Both the position numbers and the translations under genes were made by a program. Shown one piece after another: positions 31,541 through 40,334 of a stretch of 64,000 nucleotides of DNA. The notes below the pieces were generated by a model. It was given only the letters and a program-made list of their open reading frames with translations. It had not been told where the DNA came from and did not search any database. Numbering within the stretch: position 1 is the stretch's first letter; each line of letters opens with the position of its first letter. Source of the stretch: Paraperibacillus marinus (GTDB lineage: Bacteria; Bacillota; Bacilli; Bacillales; DSM-1321); NCBI RefSeq assembly GCF_046237605.1, contig NZ_CP143542.1:744001-808000 (forward strand), given 5' to 3'.

Positions 31541-33469
31541 TTAACGCAGCAGCCGCAGGCTGTTAAGAATTACAAGTATTGTGCTGCCTTCATGGCCGAT
31601 GACTCCAAAAGGCAGGTCAAGTACCTGAAAGAAGTTAGAGCAGATCAATGCCAGAATGACTGCAATGGAGAAGAACACATTCTGCTTAATGATGGTATTC
31701 ATTCTTTTTGAAAGCTTAATGGCTTCAGCAATACGGGGCAGGTCATTCTTCATCAGAACCACATCCGCTGTCTCAAGGGCAACATCTGTACCGCCGCCCA
31801 TGGCGATTCCGACCGTGGAGGCGGCAAGTGCAGGTGCATCATTGATGCCGTCCCCTACCATCGCTACAGATCCGAAGCGGTCTTTCAGACTGTGAACTTC
31901 CTCAACCTTAGTCTCAGGGAGGCACTCTGCAATGAATTCATCGACATGGCTTTCACCGGCAATGGCTTTTGCAGTCTGAGTGCTGTCCCCGGTAAGCATG
32001 AAGGTATAAACACCCTGTGCCTTCAGCTTTTCAACGGCTGACGCCGTCTCGGCCCGGACAACATCCTTAAGGGCGATGACTCCAGCAATACCGCTGTCAT
32101 CCCTGGCGTAGACGAGTGTTTTTCCTTCTTCAGCCAGACGTGCAGCTGCACCGTTTTGGAAGGCCCGGGCATCCTCTGTGCCGACAAAATCCGCTTTCCC
32201 AATTTTCAGGAACCTGCCATTCATAAGGGCCTGAACGCCCCAGCCCGATATATCTTCCATGTTTTCCGGTTTCATGAAAGTCCGGTCTGTTTGTTCATGA
32301 AAATGTTTAACGATGGATTGTGCAAGTGGATGGCTGGAGTAATTCTCAAGTGAGGCCGCATAGTACAGGAAGTCATCCCTTTCCCAGTCATCACGGGTCA
32401 AAATATCCGTCACTTCAGGTTTTCCCTGTGTCAGGGTCCCTGTTTTATCAAACGCGACGGCCCTCAGGCTGCCCAGATTCTCTAAATGAACTCCGCCTTT
32501 GAAAAGGATGCCGCGGCGTGCGCCGTTTGAGATGGCAGAAAGGGTAGCAGGCATGATGGATGCAACAAGGGCGCATGGGGAGGCGACCACAAGCAGGATC
32601 ATGGCTCTATAAAAGGTTTCATTCCAGGTCCAGCCGAGTACGAAATGCGGTACGAACATCATCAGGAGCACGACTGACAGGACCACCTTTACATATGTTC
32701 CTTCAAAGCGTTCGATGAACTGCTGTGAAGGAGATTTCTCGCTCTGAGCAGTTTGTACAAGCTGAATGATCTTCTGAAACAGCGTTTCATCATTTTCCTT
32801 TGTCATCTCCACAATAATCGAACCTCGCAGATTTACAGTGCCGGCAAAGACTTCATCATTCCGGCCCTTGGTGACGGGAATGGATTCCCCGGTGATGGCT
32901 GCTTCATCCAGGTTGGTACTGCCTTCTGTGATCCGGCCGTCAGATGGAACACGCTCTCCCGGCTTTACCAGGATGCGGTCGCCAGCAGAAAGGGCGGAGA
33001 CATGCACCCGTTCTTCCCGTCCGGAATCATCGATCCTCAATGCCTCTTCGGGCTGGAGATCCATCAGTGCGGATATTTCACGGGAACTTTTGTCCATTGT
33101 GTACGTTTCCAGGGCACCGCTCACTGCGAAGATAAAGATCAGGATCGCGCCCTCCGTCCAATAACCAATCACAGCCGAGCCGACGGCTGCAAAGATCATC
33201 AGCATTTCCACATTAAGCTCTTTATTTTCAATCGTTTCCTCAATGCCTTCTTTCGCTTTAGCGAAGCCGCCGATTACGAAGGCGAGGAGATAGGCTGTTA
33301 TGGAAGGCGCATCCTGGCCTTCGCGGGCTAAAAGCCAGCCTGCCAGGATAAGGATCCCGCTTACACCGGCTGCGATTAATTCAGCATGTGTTCTAAAACG
33401 GTCAAACAGGGAAGTTCCTGATGCATCCCTCCCTGCCCCGCTATGGTCTATTGCTTTTGTTGTCTGCAT
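31541..33469 (-). CDS. P1B-type heavy-metal ATPase, PfeT/ZosA-like
   Basis: The 642-residue ATPase has the metal-site helix SPC (VVASPCALVASIMPATLSAI), phosphorylation motif DKTGTLTQGKP, TGES loop, hinge GDGINDAPAL and a final helix with HEGST. SPC plus HEGG/ST and only six or so helices without N-terminal metal-binding domain are marks of subgroup P1B-4, which exports Fe2+, Co2+ or Zn2+. B. subtilis PfeT (ZosA) is the best-known relative and protects against iron overload. ATG 33469 has GAGGAGGCAG upstream. A Fur-like box at 33520 suggests iron- or peroxide-linked control. Confidence 0.88.
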   Translation of the reverse strand: MQTTKAIDHSGAGRDASGTSLFDRFRTHAELIAAGVSGILILAGWLLAREGQDAPSITAYLLAFVIGGFAKAKEGIEETIENKELNVEMLMIFAAVGSAVIGYWTEGAILIFIFAVSGALETYTMDKSSREISALMDLQPEEALRIDDSGREERVHVSALSAGDRILVKPGERVPSDGRITEGSTNLDEAAITGESIPVTKGRNDEVFAGTVNLRGSIIVEMTKENDETLFQKIIQLVQTAQSEKSPSQQFIERFEGTYVKVVLSVVLLMMFVPHFVLGWTWNETFYRAMILLVVASPCALVASIMPATLSAISNGARRGILFKGGVHLENLGSLRAVAFDKTGTLTQGKPEVTDILTRDDWERDDFLYYAASLENYSSHPLAQSIVKHFHEQTDRTFMKPENMEDISGWGVQALMNGRFLKIGKADFVGTEDARAFQNGAAARLAEEGKTLVYARDDSGIAGVIALKDVVRAETASAVEKLKAQGVYTFMLTGDSTQTAKAIAGESHVDEFIAECLPETKVEEVHSLKDRFGSVAMVGDGINDAPALAASTVGIAMGGGTDVALETADVVLMKNDLPRIAEAIKLSKRMNTIIKQNVFFSIAVILALICSNFFQVLDLPFGVIGHEGSTILVILNSLRLLR

Positions 33470-33519
33470 AGTCTGCCTCCTCTAGTCAGTGCCATTTACT
33501 TGTATTATCTAATTGAGAA

Positions 33520-33534
33520 AGATATTCATAATCA
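33520..33534 (-). promoter_or_regulatory. Fur/PerR-like box upstream of metal ATPase
   Basis: AGATATTCATAATCA matches 12 of 14 defined positions of the 7-1-7 Fur motif TGATAATNATTATCA, and lies about 50 bases before the start codon. A second sequence at 33636-33650 (TTAGAATAAATATAA) matches 12 of 14 positions of the Per box TTATAATNATTATAA. AT-rich DNA makes chance matches possible. Confidence 0.45.
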
Positions 33535-33758
33535 AGAAGTCCTTAAAAAAGATGAAAGCTGCCACCGTATAGATGACAGCAAGGAATATAGTGTCCATAC
33601 CCTAAAAAGGCAAGGGATTCAGAACATTCTCTACATTAGAATAAATATAATTTAACCTGTTTCTATCCTACCACAGGTTCAATTGAAAGGAAAGCAAGTT
33701 TTCTTAAATTCTTAATACATATTTACACATCCTTTGCCTGGCAAAGCCGGGCACCGGG

Positions 33759-34943
33759 TCAAGAGGATGCGGTCCTCGCGGAAAACCCTTCGGCACCCCT
33801 TGGTTTGAAGAGTCCGAGCAGGATGAAACAAACAAGAAAGATGGCACTTATGACATAAAAAAAGCTTTCACCGGCTAAATGTTCGATGATCATGCCTCCA
33901 AAAAACGGACCGGCCAGGCTGCCAATGCTGAATGTTATTCCGCACATCAAATTTCCTGCCGGCAGTAGGGAGGCAGGAGTGAGGTCTGCCATATAGCTTA
34001 TGCCCAGTGAAAAGGTGGAGCCAGTCATCATCCCGGCGAGCAGGAAGCAGGTGAACAGAGCCGGAAGGGAATCTTTGAATACACCGGCAAGCATAAAGAA
34101 TAAAAATCCGGATATCATGACTGCAAGGAGCACTTTTCTCCTTCCCAGCCGGTCACTCATCAAACCGAGCGGAAATTGAAAGAGGATGGCACCCGCGGCG
34201 AAGGCTGGAAGCAGGATTGAAACGGCCGCTATATCCATCCCGTTCCGTAAGGCGTACACCGGGAAATTCCCGTTCAGAGAAGCCTCTACAAACCCATAAG
34301 AGAATGTAGGCAGAAACGCGAGCCAGGCATAGCGTGCGGCCTGGCCAAACCTTGAGAATGTGCCGCCCAGGGACACAGTCTCCATGCTCTGTTCCGGATA
34401 TTCATCATTCAGCAGGAACACGGTCAGCCAGACAAGCAGGCTGATGCTGCCTGAAAGGATAAAGGGCAGGGATTCGTTTATTTTGACAAGATTCGTCAAA
34501 AGCGGGCCGCAGGCGAATCCGATTCCAAAGAATAGGCCATATATAGAAACATTCCTCCCGCGCTTTTCGGGTGAGGAGGATGCTGTGATCCATGTTTGGG
34601 TTGCAAAGTGAAGCGAGTGGTCGCCAATGCCGATCAGCATCCTCAGCAAAAACCAAAACCAAATGCTGTCCCATAGCGGGAACATAAATAATGCGGCGAA
34701 AACGGTGAGTCCGCCCCATAAGATCATCTTTTTATAGCCCAGCTTCCTAAGCGGCCCCTCCATAAAAGGAGATGCCAGGAGGATTCCTATGTATAAGCCA
34801 GTGGCGTGCAGGCCATTAATGGAAGAGCTTACTCCGTGGTTCTCAAAGATGATGGCGATCAGAGGCAGGAGCATGCCCTGGGAAAAACCTGATATGCCGA
34901 CGATGCTGACAATGATCCAGAAGTGCAGTCTTGATTGAGTCAT
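33759..34943 (-). CDS. yfkF: MFS transporter YfkF
   Basis: The 394-residue protein has 12 predicted helices and an MFS motif A variant in the second half (LGLMSDRLGRRKVLL). The first half has a modified loop (PLRKLGYKKMIL). GERGAE-like C terminus (FKPRGAEGFSARTASS) is cytoplasmic. ATG 34943 follows AGGAGAGAATG. It is divergent from yfkE, as in B. subtilis, where YfkF is annotated as a putative efflux transporter. No substrate can be deduced. Confidence 0.88.
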   Translation of the reverse strand: MTQSRLHFWIIVSIVGISGFSQGMLLPLIAIIFENHGVSSSINGLHATGLYIGILLASPFMEGPLRKLGYKKMILWGGLTVFAALFMFPLWDSIWFWFLLRMLIGIGDHSLHFATQTWITASSSPEKRGRNVSIYGLFFGIGFACGPLLTNLVKINESLPFILSGSISLLVWLTVFLLNDEYPEQSMETVSLGGTFSRFGQAARYAWLAFLPTFSYGFVEASLNGNFPVYALRNGMDIAAVSILLPAFAAGAILFQFPLGLMSDRLGRRKVLLAVMISGFLFFMLAGVFKDSLPALFTCFLLAGMMTGSTFSLGISYMADLTPASLLPAGNLMCGITFSIGSLAGPFFGGMIIEHLAGESFFYVISAIFLVCFILLGLFKPRGAEGFSARTASS

Positions 34944-35088
34944 TACATTCTCTCCTAAATTCTACATAATAGTAGATGTTACTAGCACTCATGATGATTA
35001 TGCAAGCATGAAATGAGGTATAGGAAGCTATGTGAAAACAAGCCTTACATAAAACCCTGAAGTGACCAGGGGATATTCGGAGGGGACT

Positions 35089-36144
35089 ATGGTTAATAAG
35101 ATCTTTTTCATTGCGGTGCTGATTGGTGTGCCGCTGTCAGTCATCGGGACCGTCATGCATCTGCCGACTATCCTGATGTTCATCATCTACTGCTTGACAA
35201 TCATAGCGCTCTCGAGCTTCATGGGACGGGCCACAGAGAGTCTCGCCATCATCACCGGCCCCCGGGTCGGCGGGCTTTTGAACGCCACCTTCGGCAATGC
35301 CGTAGAGCTCATTATTTCAATATTTGCTTTAAAGGCAGGTTTGACAGAGGTTGTCCTTGCCTCGCTCACTGGTTCTGTTATCGGGAATCTGCTTCTGGTT
35401 GCAGGCTTGTCATTTTTTATAGGCGGCCTGAAATACAAAAGGCAAAAATTCAATGTTTTTGATGCCAGACATAACTCAGGATTATTGATATTCGGAGTTA
35501 TCGTTGCGTTTGTCATCCCTGAAGTGTTCAGTATGGAAATGAATAAACAAAAGACGATTTCGTTAAGTGCAGGCCTGGCCATTATCATGATCCTCCTATA
35601 CCTGGCCGCACTGTTTTTTAAGCTGGTAACACACCGCGGCGTCTATCAGCATGAGGAAAATGTGAAACACGAACACGAGGAACCGGAGTGGTCCAAAGGA
35701 AAGGCAATCGGCGTACTTGCAATAGCCACCCTTGCCGTCGCCTATGTATCCGAGCATCTCGTTCATACCTTTGAGGAAGTGGGCCGGACGTTTGGCTGGT
35801 CTGAACTTTTCATCGGGGTTATCATCGTAGCCATTGTCGGGAACGCAGCAGAACATGCATCTGCCATCCTCATGGCTTATAAAAACAAAATGGACATTGC
35901 GGTTGAGATAGCCGTAGGTTCAACGCTCCAAATTGCCATGTTCGTGGCACCGGCACTTGTATTGGTGTCCTTATTCTTTACAGAATCCATGCCGCTTGTA
36001 TTTACGATGCCGGAATTGACAGCTATGGTAACATCTGTACTCCTTATGATCATGCTTTCAAATGATGGAGAAACGAACTGGTTTGAAGGATTAACCCTCC
36101 TTGCCGCTTACTTCATCATGGGGATTGGCTTTTACCTTTTATAA
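35089..36144 (+). CDS. yfkE: Calcium/proton exchanger YfkE (ChaA/CAX)
   Basis: The 351-residue exchanger moves Ca2+ out in exchange for H+. It contains 11 predicted helices with the two CAX alpha-repeats: GPRVGGLLNATFGNAVELIIS (repeat c-1) and IIVAIVGNAAEHASAILMAYK (repeat c-2), each with the essential Asn and Glu. A His/Glu-rich loop (HEENVKHEHEEPEW) separates the halves and could bind cations. ATG 35089 has GGAGGGGACT upstream; the longer frame lacks a ribosome site. Structure of the B. subtilis homologue YfkE is known for this fold. Confidence 0.95.
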   Translation: MVNKIFFIAVLIGVPLSVIGTVMHLPTILMFIIYCLTIIALSSFMGRATESLAIITGPRVGGLLNATFGNAVELIISIFALKAGLTEVVLASLTGSVIGNLLLVAGLSFFIGGLKYKRQKFNVFDARHNSGLLIFGVIVAFVIPEVFSMEMNKQKTISLSAGLAIIMILLYLAALFFKLVTHRGVYQHEENVKHEHEEPEWSKGKAIGVLAIATLAVAYVSEHLVHTFEEVGRTFGWSELFIGVIIVAIVGNAAEHASAILMAYKNKMDIAVEIAVGSTLQIAMFVAPALVLVSLFFTESMPLVFTMPELTAMVTSVLLMIMLSNDGETNWFEGLTLLAAYFIMGIGFYLL

Positions 36145-36149
36145 AAACA

Positions 36150-36187
36150 AAAATGACTCTGTCCGGTGGGACAGAGTCATTACTTTT
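36150..36187. terminator. Bidirectional terminator after yfkE
   Basis: ATGACTCTGTCC and GGACAGAGTCAT form a perfect 12 bp stem with a GGTG loop. TTACTTTT follows on the plus strand and TTTTTGTTTTT on the minus strand, so it can also end the small minus-strand gene at 36211. Confidence 0.9.
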
Positions 36188-36210
36188 AATTAAGTATCGA
36201 TTTGTCATGT

Positions 36211-36366
36211 TTATGTGTTCAGCAGCGAAACTTCGATCAACCACCTCCAGGGTGTGATTCTTCTTTCCGGCGAAATTTTTTTCTCCTTAACCAATTTACG
36301 GCCCTTATCAAGCTGTGATCTGATTGTATAGGCATACCCCCTGAAACTTCGGCTGGTATGAGCAAT
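36211..36366 (-). CDS. Possible small basic protein with unusual start
   Basis: A minus-strand unit has a promoter (36395-36423), a perfect AAGGAGG site (about 36371-36377) and a terminator beyond its end. The frame best fitting the unit is 51 codons, starts at ATT 36366 (4 bases after the site), reads as a basic protein with LDKGRKLVKEKKISPERRIT in the middle and stops at 36211. An alternative is TTG 36365 in another frame, giving 42 residues and stopping at 36237. No ATG fits either. I cannot decide between an ATT start, the TTG frame, or a sequence error. Not recognised. Confidence 0.4.
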   Translation of the reverse strand: MAHTSRSFRGYAYTIRSQLDKGRKLVKEKKISPERRITPWRWLIEVSLLNT

Positions 36367-36394
36367 TTCGCCTCCTTCGCTTTAATGTAAATTC

Positions 36395-36423
36395 AGTATA
36401 ACTAAAAAACTAAAAGTTGTAAA
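36395..36423 (-). promoter_or_regulatory. Sigma-A promoter of the small minus-strand gene
   Basis: Read on the minus strand: TTTACA (36423-36418), 17-base spacer, TATACT (36400-36395). Transcription would start near 36388, about 12 bases before the AAGGAGG site. Confidence 0.65.
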
Positions 36424-36541
36424 TATTCTGAAATTAACAATTTCGTTACATCCTGTAAAAAATTTTACAAGAAGGCTGACCTGCATATTCTGGGGTGAGC
36501 GGGACAATATAGAAGTAAATAGCCATTAAGGAGTGTGCAAT

Positions 36542-37351
36542 ATGAAACATCCTGTATTAACATTATCACTCTGTTTTGCACTTATATTGAGTCCGGGCTC
36601 TCTTTCACTGGCTGTCAAAAAAGAGAAGGCCACCATCCATACGGCTGCCATTCCGCAGTCTGTATTGAACATCACCAAGGAAAATACATTTCCAAACGCA
36701 TCTCAGGACATGCCTTATCTTGAGCCATCGAGGCTTGCGAAGCAGCTGATCAAATCCTCCAATGTGAAAATCGAGAATCCGGAGCTGATCAGGATGATGA
36801 ACGAAACCGCCATCAATAAATCTCCGTTTGCGCTTGGATACCGGGCGACCATCTATCTTGGGCATTGGGCGCTCAATTATCAATCGGTCGAGAGTTCCCC
36901 GAACTGGGAATATCAGAAAGTGAATACGAATTATTATGATAACCGTGGCGGTACAGCGCCTTATCAGATACATTATGTTCAGGAAGCCCAGAAAACAGTA
37001 CGCGGCGGACTTACGGCCAAAGTGCCGGCTGCAGAAGATGTTCACAAAATGATGCTGATCAAGGCAGCCCAAAAAACAAAGCTGCCGCTAGCCTATGAGG
37101 CTGTCATTGGCACAGGGACAAAGAAGGACAGAATTTACAATATCCCAGCCAATCGTGCCGGCTACCTGCATGCCTACGCTTCCGCTGTGAACGAAAAAGG
37201 GAAGGTTACGTATGGAGAAGTTTATCTGAAACTGAAGGGAACCAAGCGCTATATCGTTGTAAAAAATGTCACTTCACAGGGAATAGGCGCATGGATTCCG
37301 ATACAGGATCACCTGAGCTTCAGCTTTATGGTCTCTGGCCGTCCCCGCTGA
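36542..37351 (+). CDS. yfkD: Secreted protein YfkD
   Basis: The 269-residue protein has an N-terminal signal peptide (MKHPVLTLSLCFALILSPGS, cleavage near LSLA) and matches the YfkD family, with LGYRATIYLGHWALNYQS and YQIHYVQEAQKTVRGGL as conserved stretches. The ATG at 36542 has AAGGAG 8 bases upstream, whereas GTG 36533 lies inside that site. It is exported, probably to the cell surface, and has no known activity. It converges on yfkAB, sharing a terminator, as expected from B. subtilis gene order. Confidence 0.9.
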   Translation: MKHPVLTLSLCFALILSPGSLSLAVKKEKATIHTAAIPQSVLNITKENTFPNASQDMPYLEPSRLAKQLIKSSNVKIENPELIRMMNETAINKSPFALGYRATIYLGHWALNYQSVESSPNWEYQKVNTNYYDNRGGTAPYQIHYVQEAQKTVRGGLTAKVPAAEDVHKMMLIKAAQKTKLPLAYEAVIGTGTKKDRIYNIPANRAGYLHAYASAVNEKGKVTYGEVYLKLKGTKRYIVVKNVTSQGIGAWIPIQDHLSFSFMVSGRPR

Positions 37352-37352
37352 T

Positions 37353-37389
37353 AAAAATGCCCGCTCCTGATCCGGAGCGGGCATTTTTT
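37353..37389. terminator. Bidirectional terminator yfkD / yfkAB
   Basis: AAAATGCCCGCTCC and GGAGCGGGCATTTT form a perfect stem with TGATCC in the loop and T runs on both strands. Confidence 0.93.
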
Positions 37390-38509
37390 ATCGGGTTATG
37401 CCGGCTGCCCTCTCCGTGAACTGGACGCCTTTATAGTAAGAGTCCTTCACCAGGACATTCGGCCCGAGACATTTTACAGCCGGGCAATGACAATTCAGTT
37501 CCTTGGCGAGCTCCGACTCCTGAAAGCGGCGGTATGAGTCCACCAGGGATTCTTCCTGGATATTTCCAAGCGGAGGGGCATCGCCGAAATCCGTAACGAT
37601 AACTTCTCCGCTGAAAATATTGACGTTCAGCCTCGAACGCCCGTCAGGATCGTTCCGGACTGTCACATTTCTTTCTCTGTACAGCCGCTCGAGAAGCCTG
37701 AGATCCTCTGGGTGTTCACTGCATGGATAAAAGGGAAGGGTGCCGAATAGCATCCAGACCTCCTGATTGCGGCTGTCCAAGAGCCCGTTGACAGCATTCC
37801 TGATCTGGTCCAGGGTAAGAGACTCGATTGCCGAAGCGAAGTCACTGGGGTACATAGGGTGTATCTCATGGCGCTGGCAGCCCATTTCTTCAGTTATTTG
37901 TTTATGTATATCGCTCAGATAGGGAAGAGTCCGTTTATTGAGCATCGTCTCTGCTGAGACAAGCACACCAGAATCTGTCAGGAAACGGCTGTTTTCAATC
38001 ATTTTTTGAAAAAGCGCAGCCCTTGCCTCCCGGCTCGGCTTCCGCTCCATCATGGCGAATCCGGTATCGATGAATTCGTCAATCGTTCCCCAGTTATGGG
38101 AAATATGCAGAACATCGAGATAAGGGAGGATTTCCTCGTACCGCTTCATATCCAGGGTAAGATTTGAATTAATCTGAGTCCTTACCCCGCGCTCCCGCGC
38201 ATATTTTAATAGCGGCACCACATAATTCTTTGTCTGCTGCCTGGACAGCATCGGCTCACCGCCTGTAATGCTCATGCTCCGAAGATGAGGTATTTCCTCG
38301 AGTCTCTTAAGGAGGAGTTCAAGAGGAAGCGCATCCGGATCCTTTGTTTGCAGCGTGTATCCAACTGCGCAATGCTCACATCTCATATTGCATAATGTCG
38401 TTGTTGTAAATTCTATATTCGAGAGTGTCAATCGGCCGTGTTCCTCTACATCCATATAGGCTTCCCATGGATCATATTGAATAGAAACAGGCTTTTGCAA
38501 TTCAATCAT
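37388..38509 (-). CDS. yfkAB: Radical SAM protein YfkAB
   Basis: The 373-residue protein has a radical SAM core with the CNMRCEHC iron-sulfur motif (three Cys binding the 4Fe-4S cluster), SITGGEPM for SAM binding, and a C-terminal extension with further Cys (CHCPAVKCLGPN) that may hold an auxiliary cluster, as in SPASM-like proteins. It starts MIELQKPVSIQYDPWEAY. B. subtilis carries yfkA and yfkB, described as one gene YfkAB in many Bacilli. The reaction is unknown. It is alone on the minus strand. Confidence 0.92.
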   Translation of the reverse strand: MIELQKPVSIQYDPWEAYMDVEEHGRLTLSNIEFTTTTLCNMRCEHCAVGYTLQTKDPDALPLELLLKRLEEIPHLRSMSITGGEPMLSRQQTKNYVVPLLKYARERGVRTQINSNLTLDMKRYEEILPYLDVLHISHNWGTIDEFIDTGFAMMERKPSREARAALFQKMIENSRFLTDSGVLVSAETMLNKRTLPYLSDIHKQITEEMGCQRHEIHPMYPSDFASAIESLTLDQIRNAVNGLLDSRNQEVWMLFGTLPFYPCSEHPEDLRLLERLYRERNVTVRNDPDGRSRLNVNIFSGEVIVTDFGDAPPLGNIQEESLVDSYRRFQESELAKELNCHCPAVKCLGPNVLVKDSYYKGVQFTERAAGITR

Positions 38510-38737
38510 TTTTTATGGCCCCTAACTATATTGAATACTAAACAATTATGGTGAAGTGAAAATTATATGTCAATCATTTGCTGGGGACTCTGTCCAATCT
38601 GGGATAGAGATGCAGCTCGGCTGCGGGCAGGACAATATTAAAAGGCTGTTCATTGCAGCGGAATAACTTTATAATGGTTATGGAGATTTGCGTTGCCAGG
38701 CTGTATTCTCGCCGGCAGATGGAAAGGAGTTTTTAAA

Positions 38738-38917
38738 TTGGGAAAAGCGATTGAAGACAACAATGGACAAGTTGATTATTTAAAGCAGCGTCTGTCCATG
38801 TTCATAGAAGTGCTGGACAGCATGGATCCTGAGGAAGCACAGCTCGAGGATATTGACCGTTTGATCGGGATGCTTGATGATCTTGAGTTTAAGGTTGCTC
38901 AGTTTAAAAAAGGATAA
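38738..38917 (+). CDS. SE1561 family small protein
   Basis: The 59-residue acidic protein starts at TTG 38738 (AAAGGAG, 7-8 bases upstream) with LGKAIEDNNGQVDYLKQRLS and ends DDLEFKVAQFKKG. It is helical and cytoplasmic and matches what I recall of the SE1561 family of Firmicutes. Its place right after yfkAB corresponds to yfjT in B. subtilis, which is of the same size; that equation is inference. The upstream in-frame codons lack a start site. Confidence 0.75.
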   Translation: MGKAIEDNNGQVDYLKQRLSMFIEVLDSMDPEEAQLEDIDRLIGMLDDLEFKVAQFKKG

Positions 38918-38935
38918 AGAACAGGTGAGATCAGC

Positions 38936-39411
38936 TTACTCGGCTGATTGGTCTTAACTTTTCGGTTAAGACCTTTTTTGATGTTCTGGAAGCTGATTTT
39001 GGTCTTAACTTTTCGGTTAAGCCCTTTTTTGATGTTCTGGAGGCTGTTATTGGTTTTAACATTTTATTTAAGCCCTTTTTTAACGTCCTGGAGGCTGTTA
39101 TTGGTCTTAACTTTTTATTTAAGACCTTTTTTAACGTCCTGGAGGCTGGTTTTGGTCTTAACATTTCGTTTAAGACCATTTTTAACGTTCCGGAGGCTGA
39201 TTTAGGTTCTAATTCTTTGTTTAAGCCCATTTTTAACGTTCCGGAAGCTGATTCAGGTTCTAATTCTTTGTTAAAAACCATTTTTCCCGTTCCGGCGGCT
39301 AATTTAGGTTCTAATTCTTCATTTAAGACCATTTTTAACGTTCCGGAGGCTGATTTAGGTTCTAATTCTTTGTTTAATAAGCCCTTTTTTATTGACCTAC
39401 TCGGCTGATTT
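38936..39411. repeat. Array of 51 bp repeats, second locus
   Basis: About nine units of 51 bp. The first contains a complete terminator-like dyad, GGTCTTAAC TTTTC GGTTAAGACC then TTTTTT. Later units keep the period and the spacer GATGTTCTGGAAGCTGATTT or AACGTTCCGGAGGCTGATTT while the dyad decays. The sequence TACTCGGCTGATT occurs at both ends (38938 and 39399). The minus-strand reading is open through all units because 51 is a multiple of 3. Confidence 0.93.
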
Positions 39412-39417
39412 AACTTT

Positions 39418-39573
39418 TTTCTGTCGAAAGGGGCGGAGCTGCACAGAGCATGAGACTTCTTGATAAGAGGGTGCGAACATCTATTTTTCTGCACCCTGCA
39501 CCGCTCCACCGTCCAATTTTCTTTGTTCCTGTTCTTGTTCAGTTCCTTCCCGTGTATTGGTTGGGGGTAGGAA
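39418..39573 (+). repeat. Dispersed element of about 165 bp, copy D
   Basis: Starts TCGAAAGGGGCGGAGCTGCA, has GGGTGCGAACATCTATTTTT, CACCGCTCCACCGTCC, TTGTTCCTGTTCTTGTTCAG and ends GGGGGTAGGAAACTC. It directly follows the 51 bp array and abuts the end of the acetyltransferase gene. Confidence 0.82.
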
Positions 39574-39575
39574 AC

Positions 39576-40136
39576 TCATTTATTTATTCCCCGGACACTC
39601 TCCCAGTCAGGCTTGAGAAGCGCGTACAATGTGGCATCATGTGACTGCCCTCCCTGTAAAATGTATCCTCTTAGGAGGCCTTCCTTCTGGAAGCTGTGTT
39701 TCTCAAGCAGGGCACTTGAAGGAAAATTCTCAGGGAAAGTGACAGCGGCCGCCCTGTAAAGGCGAAGCTCTTCAAATATATACTCCAGCACTGCAGAAAG
39801 TGCTTCTGATACCAGTCCTTTCCGCCAGTAATGGGGATGGATCTCATATCCGATTTCGGTTCTTCTATTATGAATCTGCAGATTGTTCAGGCCGATCGTA
39901 CCGATGAAACAGCCTTCCTCCTTCACTTGCAGTCCCCAGCGGACAGCCCTTTTTTCCCCGAACATCCTTTGAAACGAATGGATGAGATTCGCTGCATCAT
40001 CCACGGATGCAAATGGGTCCATGCCGTAATATCTGGTAACCTCCTCCAATGAAAAGATCTCATAAAGCGGCATGGCATGTTCTTCTGTAATTTCGATCAG
40101 TTTCAAGCGCTCTGTTTCCAGTTCTCTAAATTCCAT
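39576..40136 (-). CDS. GNAT family N-acetyltransferase, RimJ-like
   Basis: The 186-residue protein is a GCN5-related acetyltransferase of the RimJ/RimL type. It starts with MEFRELETERLKLIEITEEH, and the acetyl-CoA region reads IGYEIHPHYWRKGLVSEAL with the Q/RxxGxG/A-like loop, followed by LYRAAAVTFPENFPSSALLEKHSFQKEG, the ENxxS motif. It would acetylate an N-terminal alanine or serine or a small amine. The C terminus ends next to repeat copy D. ATG 40136 has GGGGGTATATAA upstream. Confidence 0.88.
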   Translation of the reverse strand: MEFRELETERLKLIEITEEHAMPLYEIFSLEEVTRYYGMDPFASVDDAANLIHSFQRMFGEKRAVRWGLQVKEEGCFIGTIGLNNLQIHNRRTEIGYEIHPHYWRKGLVSEALSAVLEYIFEELRLYRAAAVTFPENFPSSALLEKHSFQKEGLLRGYILQGGQSHDATLYALLKPDWESVRGINK

Positions 40137-40243
40137 TTATATACCCCCGTTCATAAAAATTCGACAGGACGCAGTGGATTCCTCCTAATCCGAAAAATGT
40201 TACCGCTTGCACATAAAGCCTTTTCGAATAAAAGAGATAGGCG

Positions 40244-40305
40244 TATAATGTAGAAGGCTAATGTTTGAATTTTATAGAAATTCCAAAAAGCCGCCGCATG
40301 CGGCG
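40244..40305 (+). promoter_or_regulatory. Promoter and leader palindrome of the fumarase gene
   Basis: TATAAT at 40244-40249 is a good -10 with a poor -35 (TTTTCG, 17 bases upstream). The leader carries the perfect 14 bp palindrome CGCCGCATGCGGCG at 40292-40305, 30 bases before the start codon. It could be an operator or an RNA hairpin near the ribosome site. Confidence 0.5.
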
Positions 40306-40334
40306 ATATATATCAATGTACAGGGGGAAGTACT

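Noticed and set aside
38931..39509. 192-codon minus-strand ORF with a 17-residue repeat, and two plus-strand ORFs
   Set aside because: They follow from the 51 bp period. The DNA unit contains terminator-like dyads and there is no ribosome site or unique domain.
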